Shown piece by piece: positions 32,134-40,740 of a stretch of 64,000 nucleotides of DNA. Below the pieces are notes generated by a model. It was given only the letters and a program-made list of their open reading frames with translations. It was not told the DNA's origin and did no database searches. A program made the position numbers and the translations under genes. The DNA is from Nocardioides sp. NBC_00368. Its GTDB lineage: Bacteria > Actinomycetota > Actinomycetes > Propionibacteriales > Nocardioidaceae. Position 1 is the first letter of the stretch. Every line of letters begins with the position of its first letter. The stretch covers positions 1,800,501-1,864,500 of the forward strand of contig NZ_CP107970.1 of NCBI RefSeq assembly GCF_036090055.1, written 5' to 3'.

Positions 32134-34589
32134 GCGGTCAATCTAGCGACCCGGGCTCGAGCGACCCATGCGGCAGGCCCGAGCGCGACAGCCACCCCGG
32201 CAGCCAGGGAGGCGAGGACGCCGAGCCACCCCAGCCCGGCGGCTTCGAGCCCCGGATAGATCTGCCAGTGGACGAGGTAGATCCACAGCGACGAGGCGGC
32301 GAGCACGGCGGTCACCCGGGACAGCGGCCAGGGCAGCAGGGCGGGCCACGGGACCAGCAGGACGAGGATGCCGAGAGCGACGGTCGCCTCGCGGACCGGA
32401 TCCCCGAAGAACCCGTACGTCCCCACCACGACCATCACCGAGACGAGGACACGCTGCCACGGCCGCTCCGCCTCGGCCGCTGCCCACCCCAGCGCCACGC
32501 ACCACAGGACACAGCCGATCGTGTAACGCTCGGTCGCGCCGGCCTCGAGGCCGACCCACAGGTACCGCACGGCGAGGGTTGCACCGACCACCACGACAGC
32601 GGAGGCGAACCGGTGACGCCGCTGCCACCGGTCCAGGACGGGCACCAGGAGCAGGAGGGCGAGCCCGGCGAAGGACCAGGTGATGACCTCCAGGAACCAC
32701 AGCTGCCAGTCACGCGTCCACCCGTCGCTGCCGAACGCCTGGTTGAGCCCCAACGCGGTCGGCCAGTGGTAACGGTCGCTGACCAGGGCCACCGCGGCGA
32801 CCCAGAGACCGGCCGGGAGGGCGACCGCCGCCGCGCCCCGGAGCAGCCGACGGGCGCGCAGAGTCCGTGTCGCAGCGGTGAGCCCGAACCGGGCGAGGTT
32901 GAAGCCGGCCACCGCGAGCAGGATGTGCGCGCCGCCGAGGAGGGTCCAGACGTCCGCGTGGCTGCCGACGATGGCCACGATGGCCACCGCGCGCAGCAGC
33001 ACCGGGATCTCGACGGGCCGCAGCCAGCGCCGCGGACTCCGCGCGCTCGCCGCGAGCTCGGTGATGCTGCGGTGCTGCCAGCCCGTGGGCAGCGTGCCGA
33101 GCCGCTCGCCGAGCTGGGTCGCGATCTCGACGAACGAGAGCGAGTCGCCGCCGAGCGAGACGAAGCTGTCGGACACGGTCGCGTCGGGCCGCCCCAGCAC
33201 CGTGGCGTAGACCGTACGCAGCGCCTCGGCGTCCGCACCCGCAGCCAACCCGGTGTCCGGCGGCCCGGCCGCGTCGGCCACGCTCGCCCAGGCGTTGAGG
33301 GTGGCGTAGTCGACCTTCCCGTTCGGCGTACGCGGCACCTCGTCGATCCGGTGGACCTGGACCGCCGCGCGCGGCAGTGCCACGATGCCGCCGACGCGTT
33401 CCGGCAGCCGACCCACTGACGCTGGATCGGCGGTGAACAGATGCAGGCGGCCACCCGGCGCGACCGCGCGGACCGCCCCAGGACGGAGCTCCGACTCGAT
33501 CCGGTCGAGGTCGAGGCGCAGCCCGAGGACCTTGCCGAACCGGCTGCGCCGACCGGTGATCTCCCACAGCCCGTCGTCGGCCTGACGGGCGAGGTCGCCG
33601 GTGCGGAGCTCGGTGAGCTCGGGACCGCGGGCGAGGTCGCCGACGCTCTCGGCGTACCCCATCATCACGTTCGGCCCGGTGTAGACCAGCTCGCCGACGC
33701 CCTCGCCCACACCGTCGACAGGATCGAGTCGGAAGTGCCCGCCGGGGATCGGGATGCCGATCGCCTCGGGCCGGCTCGCGGCCAGGTCCGGCGGGAGGTA
33801 GGCCATCCGGGCGGTGGCCTCGGTCTGGCCGTACATCACGACCAGGTCCCAGCCACGAGACTCCCCCAGCGCCGCATAGCGACGGACCGTCTCGGGCGGC
33901 ATCTTGCCGCCGGCCTGGGTGATGTAGCGCAGCGACGGCAGCGAGCGCTCGGCGAAGCCCGAGGTGTCGAGCAGGTCGAAGGTGTAGGGCACCCCGGCGA
34001 ACGAGGTGGCGCCGTTGCGGGCGGCGACGTCCCAGAAGCACTCGTCGGCGACCGAGAGGTCGGTGAGGATCACCGCGGCCCCGGCGCTGAGGTGGGAGTT
34101 GAGTACCGAGAGGCCGTAGCAGTAGTGCAGCGGCAGCGAGCTCATCGCCCGGTCGGCGGAGGTGAGCCCGAGATAGGCCGCGATGCTGGCCGCGTTGGCC
34201 GCCAGGTTGTCCCGGGAGAGCCGGACCAGCTTCGGCGACCCGGTCGACCCCGAGGTCGACAGCAGCAGGGCGAGATCTGGGTGGAGCTCCGCCGAGCCCT
34301 CGAACGCGGCCCGGTAGCGCGCCCGGAGCTCACCGAGGTCGCTGCCCGGCGGCGTCAGCAGCACCGGCCGCCGAGCGGCGAGCGCGGCCAGGTAGCCGAT
34401 CACCGAGTCCAGGTCGTTGCCGGCCTCGAGCAGCACGACCCCGTGCGAGGGACCGTACGCAGCCACCCGGTCCGTCACCGCCTGCTCCAGCTCGGCGTAG
34501 GTCAGGGTCGACTCGGCGGTGATCACCGCCGGATCCCCCGGCCGCCCCTTCAGGAGCAGATGGGTCCCGGTGGCGATCGTCGAGCTCAT
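32130..34589 (-). CDS. Adenylation - carrier protein - membrane acyltransferase fusion
   Basis: 819-aa three-part protein. Residues about 1-440 are an acyl-adenylating domain (ALLLSTSGSTGSPKLVRLSR, VVMYGQTEATARMAYLPP, ELRTGDLARQADDGLWEITGR, PRTPNGKVDY). About 455-525 is a phosphopantetheine carrier domain with the attachment serine (about residue 480) in FVSLGGDSLSFVEIATQLGE. From about 530 to the end are eight to ten membrane helices resembling acyltransferase_3 proteins (HADVWTLLGGAHILLAVAGF, SLWIYLVHWQIYP). The order mimics the separate DltA-DltC-DltB D-alanylation system in one chain: activate, load, transfer across the membrane. The start overlaps the fbpC stop (ATGA). Its substrate and its link to iron are unknown. 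Confidence 0.85.
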   Translation of the reverse strand: MSSTIATGTHLLLKGRPGDPAVITAESTLTYAELEQAVTDRVAAYGPSHGVVLLEAGNDLDSVIGYLAALAARRPVLLTPPGSDLGELRARYRAAFEGSAELHPDLALLLSTSGSTGSPKLVRLSRDNLAANAASIAAYLGLTSADRAMSSLPLHYCYGLSVLNSHLSAGAAVILTDLSVADECFWDVAARNGATSFAGVPYTFDLLDTSGFAERSLPSLRYITQAGGKMPPETVRRYAALGESRGWDLVVMYGQTEATARMAYLPPDLAASRPEAIGIPIPGGHFRLDPVDGVGEGVGELVYTGPNVMMGYAESVGDLARGPELTELRTGDLARQADDGLWEITGRRSRFGKVLGLRLDLDRIESELRPGAVRAVAPGGRLHLFTADPASVGRLPERVGGIVALPRAAVQVHRIDEVPRTPNGKVDYATLNAWASVADAAGPPDTGLAAGADAEALRTVYATVLGRPDATVSDSFVSLGGDSLSFVEIATQLGERLGTLPTGWQHRSITELAASARSPRRWLRPVEIPVLLRAVAIVAIVGSHADVWTLLGGAHILLAVAGFNLARFGLTAATRTLRARRLLRGAAAVALPAGLWVAAVALVSDRYHWPTALGLNQAFGSDGWTRDWQLWFLEVITWSFAGLALLLLVPVLDRWQRRHRFASAVVVVGATLAVRYLWVGLEAGATERYTIGCVLWCVALGWAAAEAERPWQRVLVSVMVVVGTYGFFGDPVREATVALGILVLLVPWPALLPWPLSRVTAVLAASSLWIYLVHWQIYPGLEAAGLGWLGVLASLAAGVAVALGPAAWVARARVARLTA

Positions 34590-35623
34590 CGCTCATCCCC
34601 GGGATAGCCGACCAGCGGCCCGAGGACCTCGAGCGAGACCGTGGCGCCGATGTCCGGGATCCCGGTGCCCGGGACCCGGGCGGTCACGCGTACGTCGTCG
34701 CTCAGCCGCACCCGGATGGTGGCGTCGTGGCCGAAGAAGGAGACCTCCTCGACCACGCCCTTGGTCCCCGAGGTGGCATCGGCCGAGACCTGCACCTGCT
34801 CGGAGCGCACGACCAACGTCACCGGCCCGGCCGGCAGCGGCGCCGCGAGCCTGACCTCGCCGAGCGGCGAGTCGACGCGCCCGTCACCGGCGGCCTCGCC
34901 GGGGAGCAGCGTCGCCGAGCCGAGGAAGGCTGCCACCGTGGGATGCTCGGGGGTCAGGTAGACGTCCACCGCGGAGCCGACCTGCAGGAAGCGCCCGGCG
35001 GACATCACGGCCACCTGGTCGGCCAGCGAGAGCGCCTCGCCCTGGTCGTGGGTGACCAGCAGCGCTGCCGCGCCAGCCGTACGCAGCGCCCGCACGACCG
35101 CGCGCCCCGACTCCTCCCGCAGCCCCGCGTCGAGCGAGGAAAACGGCTCGTCGAGGAGCACCAGACCCGGCCGGGGTGCGAGCGCACGGGCCACCGCGAC
35201 CCGCTGCTGCTGGCCGCCGGAGAGCTCGTGCGGATGCCGGTCGGCCAGCTCCGCGGGCAGCTCGAGCAGCCGGAGAAGCTCGGCCACCCGCTCCTGCCGC
35301 TCGGCCCGGGACACCGAGCGCCCCAGCCCGAAGGCGATGTTGCCGCCCACGTCGAGGTGCGGGAAGAGCGCGCCTTCCTGCGGGACGTACCCGATCCCGC
35401 GGCGCCGCGGCGCCAGCCCCGCGACGGAGCGCCCGCCGATCCGGATCTCCCCGGCGGTGGGCGTGATGAACCCGGCCACGCAGCGCAGCAAGGTGGTCTT
35501 GCCGCAGCCGGAGGCCCCGAGCACGGCGGTCACGCCGTCCTCGACGGTCAGGTCGAGCCCGTCGAGCACCTGGCGCCGGCTGTGTCCGGCGCGCAGCCCG
35601 CTCACCTGCAGTGCCACCGTCAT
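34586..35623 (-). CDS. fbpC: Iron ABC transporter ATP-binding protein (FbpC-type)
   Basis: 345-aa cytoplasmic ATPase starting at the ATG at 35623 (MTVALQVSGLRAGHSRRQ). Walker A is LGASGCGKTT, the Q-loop region YVPQEGALFPHLDV, the signature LSGGQQQR, Walker B LVLLDEPFSSLD and the H-loop LLVTHDQGEALSLADQ. A C-terminal TOBE-like regulatory domain (about 240-345) ends the protein. It pairs with the permease and binding protein upstream, coding overlaps on both sides (ATGA). The set matches ferric-ion importers of the Fbp/Fut type. Confidence 0.92.
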   Translation of the reverse strand: MTVALQVSGLRAGHSRRQVLDGLDLTVEDGVTAVLGASGCGKTTLLRCVAGFITPTAGEIRIGGRSVAGLAPRRRGIGYVPQEGALFPHLDVGGNIAFGLGRSVSRAERQERVAELLRLLELPAELADRHPHELSGGQQQRVAVARALAPRPGLVLLDEPFSSLDAGLREESGRAVVRALRTAGAAALLVTHDQGEALSLADQVAVMSAGRFLQVGSAVDVYLTPEHPTVAAFLGSATLLPGEAAGDGRVDSPLGEVRLAAPLPAGPVTLVVRSEQVQVSADATSGTKGVVEEVSFFGHDATIRVRLSDDVRVTARVPGTGIPDIGATVSLEVLGPLVGYPGDER

Positions 35624-37161
35624 CGTGCCAATCCTCTCGACGAACGTCCCAACAGCACCGTCGCCGGGATCGCGAGCAGCACCAGCGCGAGCGCGTAAGG
35701 CGCCGCGGCCCCGTAGGCGACCGCGGAGGCCTCGCTCCAGAACTCGGTGGCCAGCGTCGTGGTCCCGATCGGGGCCAGCAGCAGCGTGGCGGTCAGCTCG
35801 GTCGAGACCGCGAGCGCGACGAGCGCGGTGGCCGTGGCCAGCCCAGGCAGGAGCAGCGGCAGCGTGACCCGCCGCATCGCCCCGGCCCGGCTCTGGCCCA
35901 GGCTCAGCGCGACCTCCTCGAGCCGCGGCGGCACCAGCTCCAGCACCCCGCGCACCGCGACGAGCGCCCGCGGCAGGAACAGGATGACGTACGCCGCCAC
36001 CAGCAGCGGCAGGGTCTGGTAGACCCCGGGCAGCCAACCGATCGCGACGGTGACCAGGGCCAGCGCGACCACGACGCCCGGCAGCGCGCTGGTGGTGTAC
36101 GCCGCCCGCTCGACACCCAGCGACCAGCTGGACCGGTGGCGCACCGCCTGCCAGACGACCGGGAGCGCCGCGGCCGTCGCGACCAGGCCGGCGACGGCGG
36201 CGAGACCGATGCTGGTGCCGGCCGCCGGGAGCAGCCGGGTCAGGTCGAGCTCGGCCGAGGCGCCCCGGACCAGCCAGCGCACCAGGCTGGCCGCGGGAAG
36301 ACCGACGGCCAGCGCCACGAAGAGTCCGAGCCCCACCATGACCGGCGCGGTCCAGCGGCCGAGCCGCGTCCTCGGCGCCGGGCGGGCGGTGCCGCTGCCG
36401 ACCCGGGCGCGATGGGCCGGCCCGCGCACGAGCATCTCCAGGGCGAGCAGCCCGAGGCAGGCCAGCAGCAGCACGCTGGCCAGCAGGGTCGCGGCGGGAC
36501 CGTTGAAGGCCGTGCCGTACTGCTGCAGGATCGCCGTCGTCAGGGTCGGATAGTTGAGCAGCTGCAGGGCGCCGTACTCGGCCAGCAGGTGCAGCCCGAC
36601 CAGCAGCGCACCGCCCAGGACGGCCGGGGCGAGGGTCGGCAGCACCACGCGCCAGAAGATCTCCCGCGGCCGTCGGCCGAGCGCCGCCGCGACCTCCTCC
36701 AGGGAGGGATCGAGGCGGCGCAGCGCGGCCACCGTGGGCAGGTAGACCAGCGGGTAGTAGGACAGCGAGACGACGAGCACCGTCCCGGGATAGGACTGCA
36801 CCGCGTGGGTGGTCGCCACCCACGCGTAGCCGTTGACGAAGGCCGGGATGGCCAGCGGCGCACACAGCGCGCCGTGCCACCATCCGGCCAGGGGCAGCGA
36901 GGTCCGCTCGACCACCCACGCCCCGCAGACGCCGAACACGACGGAGAGCAGGACCCCGGCGACCACCAGCCGTCCGGTGTTCCACAGCAGCTCCCCGATC
37001 CGCGGCCGGACCAGGAAGTCGTACGCCTCGGAGGGGCCGACCGACGCGGCCGACCACAGGACGTACCCGACCGGGATCAGGCAGGCCGCGACGATCGCGC
37101 CGGCCAGCACCGGGACCAGCCACCGCCCGTACCGGACGGTGTCCAACGTGCCGAGATGCAC
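35620..37161 (-). CDS. fbpB: Iron ABC transporter permease (FbpB-type, two-domain)
   Basis: 513-aa membrane protein with about 12 helices in two homologous halves. Each half has an EAA loop: SLEEVAAALGRRPREIFWRVVLPTLAPAVLGG and RLEEVALSLGQSRAGAMRRVTLPLLLPGLATA. Fused double permeases of this kind are typical of ferric iron importers. The gene starts 5 bp after fbpA, and its stop overlaps the fbpC start. Confidence 0.92.
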   Translation of the reverse strand: MHLGTLDTVRYGRWLVPVLAGAIVAACLIPVGYVLWSAASVGPSEAYDFLVRPRIGELLWNTGRLVVAGVLLSVVFGVCGAWVVERTSLPLAGWWHGALCAPLAIPAFVNGYAWVATTHAVQSYPGTVLVVSLSYYPLVYLPTVAALRRLDPSLEEVAAALGRRPREIFWRVVLPTLAPAVLGGALLVGLHLLAEYGALQLLNYPTLTTAILQQYGTAFNGPAATLLASVLLLACLGLLALEMLVRGPAHRARVGSGTARPAPRTRLGRWTAPVMVGLGLFVALAVGLPAASLVRWLVRGASAELDLTRLLPAAGTSIGLAAVAGLVATAAALPVVWQAVRHRSSWSLGVERAAYTTSALPGVVVALALVTVAIGWLPGVYQTLPLLVAAYVILFLPRALVAVRGVLELVPPRLEEVALSLGQSRAGAMRRVTLPLLLPGLATATALVALAVSTELTATLLLAPIGTTTLATEFWSEASAVAYGAAAPYALALVLLAIPATVLLGRSSRGLAR

Positions 37162-37166
37162 GCTGC

Positions 37167-38177
37167 TCAGAGGAAACCGACTTCCGTCATCATGTCGACC
37201 ACCGCAGCACTGTCGAGGTCGGAGACCGCCACGGCGGGCGGCGCGAGCTCGGAGAACTTCTTGACCGGCGGGTCGAGCTGGACCTCGGGGTTCAGCGGGT
37301 ACTCCAGCGCGTAGCTGTCGGCCAGGCCCTGCTGGCCGGTCTTGCCGGTGAGATAGCCGACGAACTTCTCGGCATCGGACTTGTGCTTCGCCGAGGCCAG
37401 CACGCCCGCCCCGGAGACGCTGACGAAGGCACCGGGGTCCTGGTTGCCGAAGAAGTGGAGCTTGGAGTTGTCGCTGACCTCACCGGACTCGGCCTGGTCG
37501 CGGTACCAGTAGTAGTGGTAGATGATCCCGACCGGCATCTCGCCCGCGTTGACCGACTCCAGCACGACGTTGTTGCCGTCGTAGACGGTGCCGTTGGCCT
37601 TGAGCCCCTCGAGCCACTTCCTGGTGGCCTCCTCGCCCTCCGTGGCCAGGACCCCGGCGACGATCGCCTGGAAGTCGGCGCCGGTCGGCGAGAAGGAGAC
37701 CTTGCCCTTCCACTCCGGCTTGGCCAGGTCGAGCAACGAGGCGGGCAGCTCCGCCTCGGTGATCTGGTCGGTGTTGTAGACCAGCACGGTGGAGCGGGCC
37801 ACGAACCCGGTCCAGGCGTTGCTCGTCGGTCGGTACTGCTCGGGGATCGGCGCGGTCACGTCGTCGGGCAGGGTGGCCAGCAGGCCCTCCCGCTCGACCG
37901 CGGCCATCGCCGGCGAGTTCTCGGTGAGGAAGACGTCGGCCGGCGACTTCTTGCCCTCCGCGACGAGCTGGGCAGCGAGCTCGAGGTCCTTGCCGTTGCG
38001 CAGCTCGACGTCGATGCCGGTCTCCTTCTCGAACGCCGGCACCAGCTCCTCCATGAGCTGCTCGTGCTGGGCGTTGTAGACGACCAGCGCGTCGCCGGAG
38101 GAGCAGGAGGTGAGCGTTGCCCCGAGCAGGGCAACCGAGACCGAGACCACAACAGCGGAGAGAGGCTTCACGGCCAT
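37167..38177 (-). CDS. fbpA: Iron ABC transporter substrate-binding lipoprotein (FbpA-type)
   Basis: 336-aa exported lipoprotein. The signal peptide ends in the lipobox LTSCSSG (Cys about 26). The mature part is a type II periplasmic-binding fold: DALVVYNAQHEQLMEELVPAFEKETGIDVELRNG, ADVFLTENSPAMAAVE, and tyrosines of the iron site in GIIYHYYWYRD. It matches ferric-binding FbpA/FutA proteins. AAAGG lies before the ATG. The gene is the first of the operon, directly downstream of an IdeR/DtxR-type box (38185-38203), so expression should rise when iron is scarce. Confidence 0.92.
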   Translation of the reverse strand: MAVKPLSAVVVSVSVALLGATLTSCSSGDALVVYNAQHEQLMEELVPAFEKETGIDVELRNGKDLELAAQLVAEGKKSPADVFLTENSPAMAAVEREGLLATLPDDVTAPIPEQYRPTSNAWTGFVARSTVLVYNTDQITEAELPASLLDLAKPEWKGKVSFSPTGADFQAIVAGVLATEGEEATRKWLEGLKANGTVYDGNNVVLESVNAGEMPVGIIYHYYWYRDQAESGEVSDNSKLHFFGNQDPGAFVSVSGAGVLASAKHKSDAEKFVGYLTGKTGQQGLADSYALEYPLNPEVQLDPPVKKFSELAPPAVAVSDLDSAAVVDMMTEVGFL

Positions 38178-38184
38178 CCTTTCA

Positions 38185-38203
38185 TTTGGTAAGGCTGACC
38201 TTA
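38185..38203 (-). promoter_or_regulatory. IdeR/DtxR iron box of the fbp operon
   Basis: Read on the minus strand, TAAGGTCAGCCTTACCAAA matches the 19-bp consensus TTAGGTTAGCCTAACCTAA at 15 positions. It lies 7 bp before the fbpA ATG. A second, weaker half site (ACCTAAG, 38213-38219) is beside it. The AT-rich stretch is distinct from its surroundings. Iron-dependent repression is the expected behaviour. Confidence 0.7.
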
Positions 38204-38377
38204 GAAAGGTTTACCTAAGAATGCGAGCGCAAGGGTGCCATGCACGCGGCTCGCACCAGCTCGCGGGGCGACCTGCATCGATTTTGGCGATGTCTTATGC
38301 CAAAAGGATTCGTTTGCCAGAGGAATGTAAGGGTCACGACCATGGGTGGTGCGCCTCACACCCTTTGGAGAACGAAC

Positions 38378-39769
38378 ATGCCAGACCAACCAGTCGTCGA
38401 GAAGCACACCATCGGCTACGTCCCGCCCGAGGACCGCCATGGCAAGGTGCGCGACCTCTTCACCCTGTGGTTCGGGACGAACATCGCTCCCCTGCCCGTC
38501 GTCACCGGTGCCGCTGGCGTCACCGTCTTCGGCCTCGACCTCTTCTGGTGCCTCGTCGCCATCGTGGTCGGCCACCTCGTCGGCGGCGTCTTCATGGCGC
38601 TGCACTCGGCCCAGGGCCCACAGATGGGCATCCCGCAGATGATCCAGAGCCGCGGCCAGTTCGGCTCGTACGGGGCACTGATCGTCGTGGTGATCGCGGC
38701 GGTGATGTACCTGGCCTTCTTCGCCTCCAACATCGTCCTGGCCGGCCAGTCGCTGCACGGCATCGCCGAGCCGATCCCGGTCGAGGCCGGCATCGTCATC
38801 GGCGCGCTCGGCTCCGGCCTGATCGCGGTGATCGGCTACAAGGTCATCCACTCGCTCAACAAGATCGCGACCTGGGTCCTCGGCATCGGCATCGTGCTCG
38901 GCACCGTCGCCATCTTCGTCGCCGGCCTGCCCGCGGGCTTCTGGACGCAGGGCGGGTACAGCACCGCCGGCTTCCTGGCCACGGTCTCGCTGGGTGCGCT
39001 GTGGCAGATCGCCTTCGCTCCGTACGTCTCGGACTACTCCCGCTACCTGCCGGCCGGCGTCGGGGTGAAGGCCACCTTCACCGCCACCTATCTCGGCTGC
39101 ACCCTCGGCTCGATCCTGCCGTTCGCCTTCGGTGCGATCGTCGCACTGGCGATGAAGCCGGGCATCGAGGTCATGACCGGCGTCCGGGACACCACCGGCG
39201 CGTTCGGCACCCCGCTCCTCGTCCTGTTCCTGCTCTCGGTGATCAGCCACAACGCGCTCAACCTCTACGGGACCGTGCTCTCGGTCATCACCTGCGTGCA
39301 GACGTTCGTCGCCACCTGGATCCCGACGGCACGCAGCCGCGTGGTGCTGTCGCTGATCGTGATGGCCGCCTCGACGTACTTCGCCATCGGCGTCTCGGGC
39401 AACTTCATCTCGTACTTCGTCGACATCGTGCTCGCGCTGCTGGTCGTGCTGGTCCCGTGGACCGCGATCAACCTGATCGACTTCTACCTGATCCACCGCG
39501 GCAACTACGACCTCGACTCGATCTTCGCGGCTGACGGCGGCATCTACGGCCGCTTCAACGGCCAGGCGATCCTCGCCTACGTGATCGGCATCCTCGTCCA
39601 GATCCCGTTCATGGCGACGCCGCTCTACACCGGGCCGGTCGCGGACAAGCTCGACGGCGCCGACCTGAGCTGGATCCTGGGCCTGGTCGCGACCGCGCCG
39701 ATCTACTACCTGCTGGCACGCGGCCGCAAGCTCGCCCCGAGCGAGGTCGCGCTCGCCCCGCAGGTCTGA
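38378..39769 (+). CDS. NCS1 family purine-cytosine permease-like transporter
   Basis: 463-aa membrane protein starting at the ATG at 38378, with TGGAG upstream. About 12 helices; family blocks are GYVPPEDRHGKVRDLFTLWFGTNIAPLPVVTGAAG, HSAQGPQMGIPQMIQSRGQFG, WQIAFAPYVSDYSRYLP and VPWTAINLIDFYLIHRGNYDLDSIF. NCS1 proteins import nucleobases, hydantoins, thiamine and related N-heterocycles with protons or sodium. Downstream and convergent is the LysR-aspA-M20-DUF1028-RidA unit, so an imidazole- or pyrimidine-like nutrient is a reasonable guess. Confidence 0.88.
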   Translation: MPDQPVVEKHTIGYVPPEDRHGKVRDLFTLWFGTNIAPLPVVTGAAGVTVFGLDLFWCLVAIVVGHLVGGVFMALHSAQGPQMGIPQMIQSRGQFGSYGALIVVVIAAVMYLAFFASNIVLAGQSLHGIAEPIPVEAGIVIGALGSGLIAVIGYKVIHSLNKIATWVLGIGIVLGTVAIFVAGLPAGFWTQGGYSTAGFLATVSLGALWQIAFAPYVSDYSRYLPAGVGVKATFTATYLGCTLGSILPFAFGAIVALAMKPGIEVMTGVRDTTGAFGTPLLVLFLLSVISHNALNLYGTVLSVITCVQTFVATWIPTARSRVVLSLIVMAASTYFAIGVSGNFISYFVDIVLALLVVLVPWTAINLIDFYLIHRGNYDLDSIFAADGGIYGRFNGQAILAYVIGILVQIPFMATPLYTGPVADKLDGADLSWILGLVATAPIYYLLARGRKLAPSEVALAPQV

Positions 39770-39786
39770 GCCACCCAGCACTTCCT

Positions 39787-39820
39787 CGGCGGGAAGGTCG
39801 CCTCAGCGGCCTTCCCGCCG
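39787..39820. terminator. Bidirectional hairpin between the NCS1 transporter and LysR genes
   Basis: Perfect 11-bp arms (CGGCGGGAAGG at 39787-39797; complement at 39810-39820) with a 12-nt loop. It starts 18 bp after the transporter stop. The LysR stop codon (39803-39805) lies in the loop, so it can end both convergent transcripts. Confidence 0.7.
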
Positions 39821-40720
39821 TCGTGCTGCGCGGCCCGCGGACCGGACGAAGGCCTGGGCACGGGCGGTGAGGCGCACGCCCTTCATCGAGGCCAGCACGA
39901 CCTCGAGAGGCTCGACCGGATCGCTGATCTCCAACGTCACGATCTCGGCACCGTCGTACGTCGTGGCGCTGGCCGGACGCTGGTTGAGCACCGACCACCC
40001 CTGGCCGTTGGCGACCATCGCGCGGACGGTCTCGAAGCCGGCGCTGCGGTGGCGGATCTCGGGGCGGAAGCCGGCCGACTCGACCAGCCGCTCGAAGTAC
40101 TGGCCGCTGTGCGGCAGATCGAGGAGCACCATCGGCTCCTTCTCGAGCTCGGCGAGCGCGACCTTCTTCCGGCGGGCCAGCCGGTGGCCCTTCCCGACGA
40201 GGACGTACGGCGCGGCTAGGCCGACCCGGACGTGGTCGATGTCGTCGTCGAGGTCGTAGCCGTACATGAGCGCCAGCTCGCAGCGGCCCGAACGCAGCGC
40301 GTGCTTGAGCGCCGCGTGCTCGTCCTCGAGGACCGAGACGTGGATGCCCGGGTGGTCCTGCTCGCAGGCGGCCAGCAGCCGCGGCAGCTCGAACGGGCCC
40401 AGGGTGGTGAAGCAGCCGATGGTGAGGTCGCCGACGAGCGCCTGGCCGGCGGAGCGGGCGACCTCGACCAGCTCGCTGGTGTGCACCAGATAGCTGCGCA
40501 GCTCGCGGTAGAACTCCTCCCCGGCCGCCGTGAGGGTCAGGCCGCGCGCGTGGTGGCGCAGCAGCAGCTGGACGCCCAGCTCCTTCTCGAGCTGTGCGAC
40601 GGCCGTCGAGACGGCCGACTGCGAGACCACGAGCTGCCGCGAAGCGGCGGTCATGGAGCCCAGCTCCGCAGCTGCGGCGAAGTAGCGCAGCTGGGTCAGG
40701 GTGAAGGACGGCTCGGCCAT
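39803..40720 (-). CDS. LysR family transcriptional regulator
   Basis: 305-aa regulator; start at the ATG at 40720 (MAEPSFTLTQLRYF), with another ATG three codons upstream. The winged helix is LTQLRYFAAAAELGSMTAASRQLVVSQSAVSTAVAQLEKELGVQLLLRHHARGLTLTAAG. The co-inducer domain has TIGCFTTLGPFELPRLLAACEQDHPGI and CELALMYGYDLDDD. It lies 20 bp after aspA on the same strand and probably regulates the aspA-M20-DUF1028-RidA operon, though no T-N11-A site was located with confidence. Confidence 0.9.
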   Translation of the reverse strand: MAEPSFTLTQLRYFAAAAELGSMTAASRQLVVSQSAVSTAVAQLEKELGVQLLLRHHARGLTLTAAGEEFYRELRSYLVHTSELVEVARSAGQALVGDLTIGCFTTLGPFELPRLLAACEQDHPGIHVSVLEDEHAALKHALRSGRCELALMYGYDLDDDIDHVRVGLAAPYVLVGKGHRLARRKKVALAELEKEPMVLLDLPHSGQYFERLVESAGFRPEIRHRSAGFETVRAMVANGQGWSVLNQRPASATTYDGAEIVTLEISDPVEPLEVVLASMKGVRLTARAQAFVRSAGRAARRREGR

Positions 40721-40740
40721 ACGGGCCATCCTGCCGGAAC

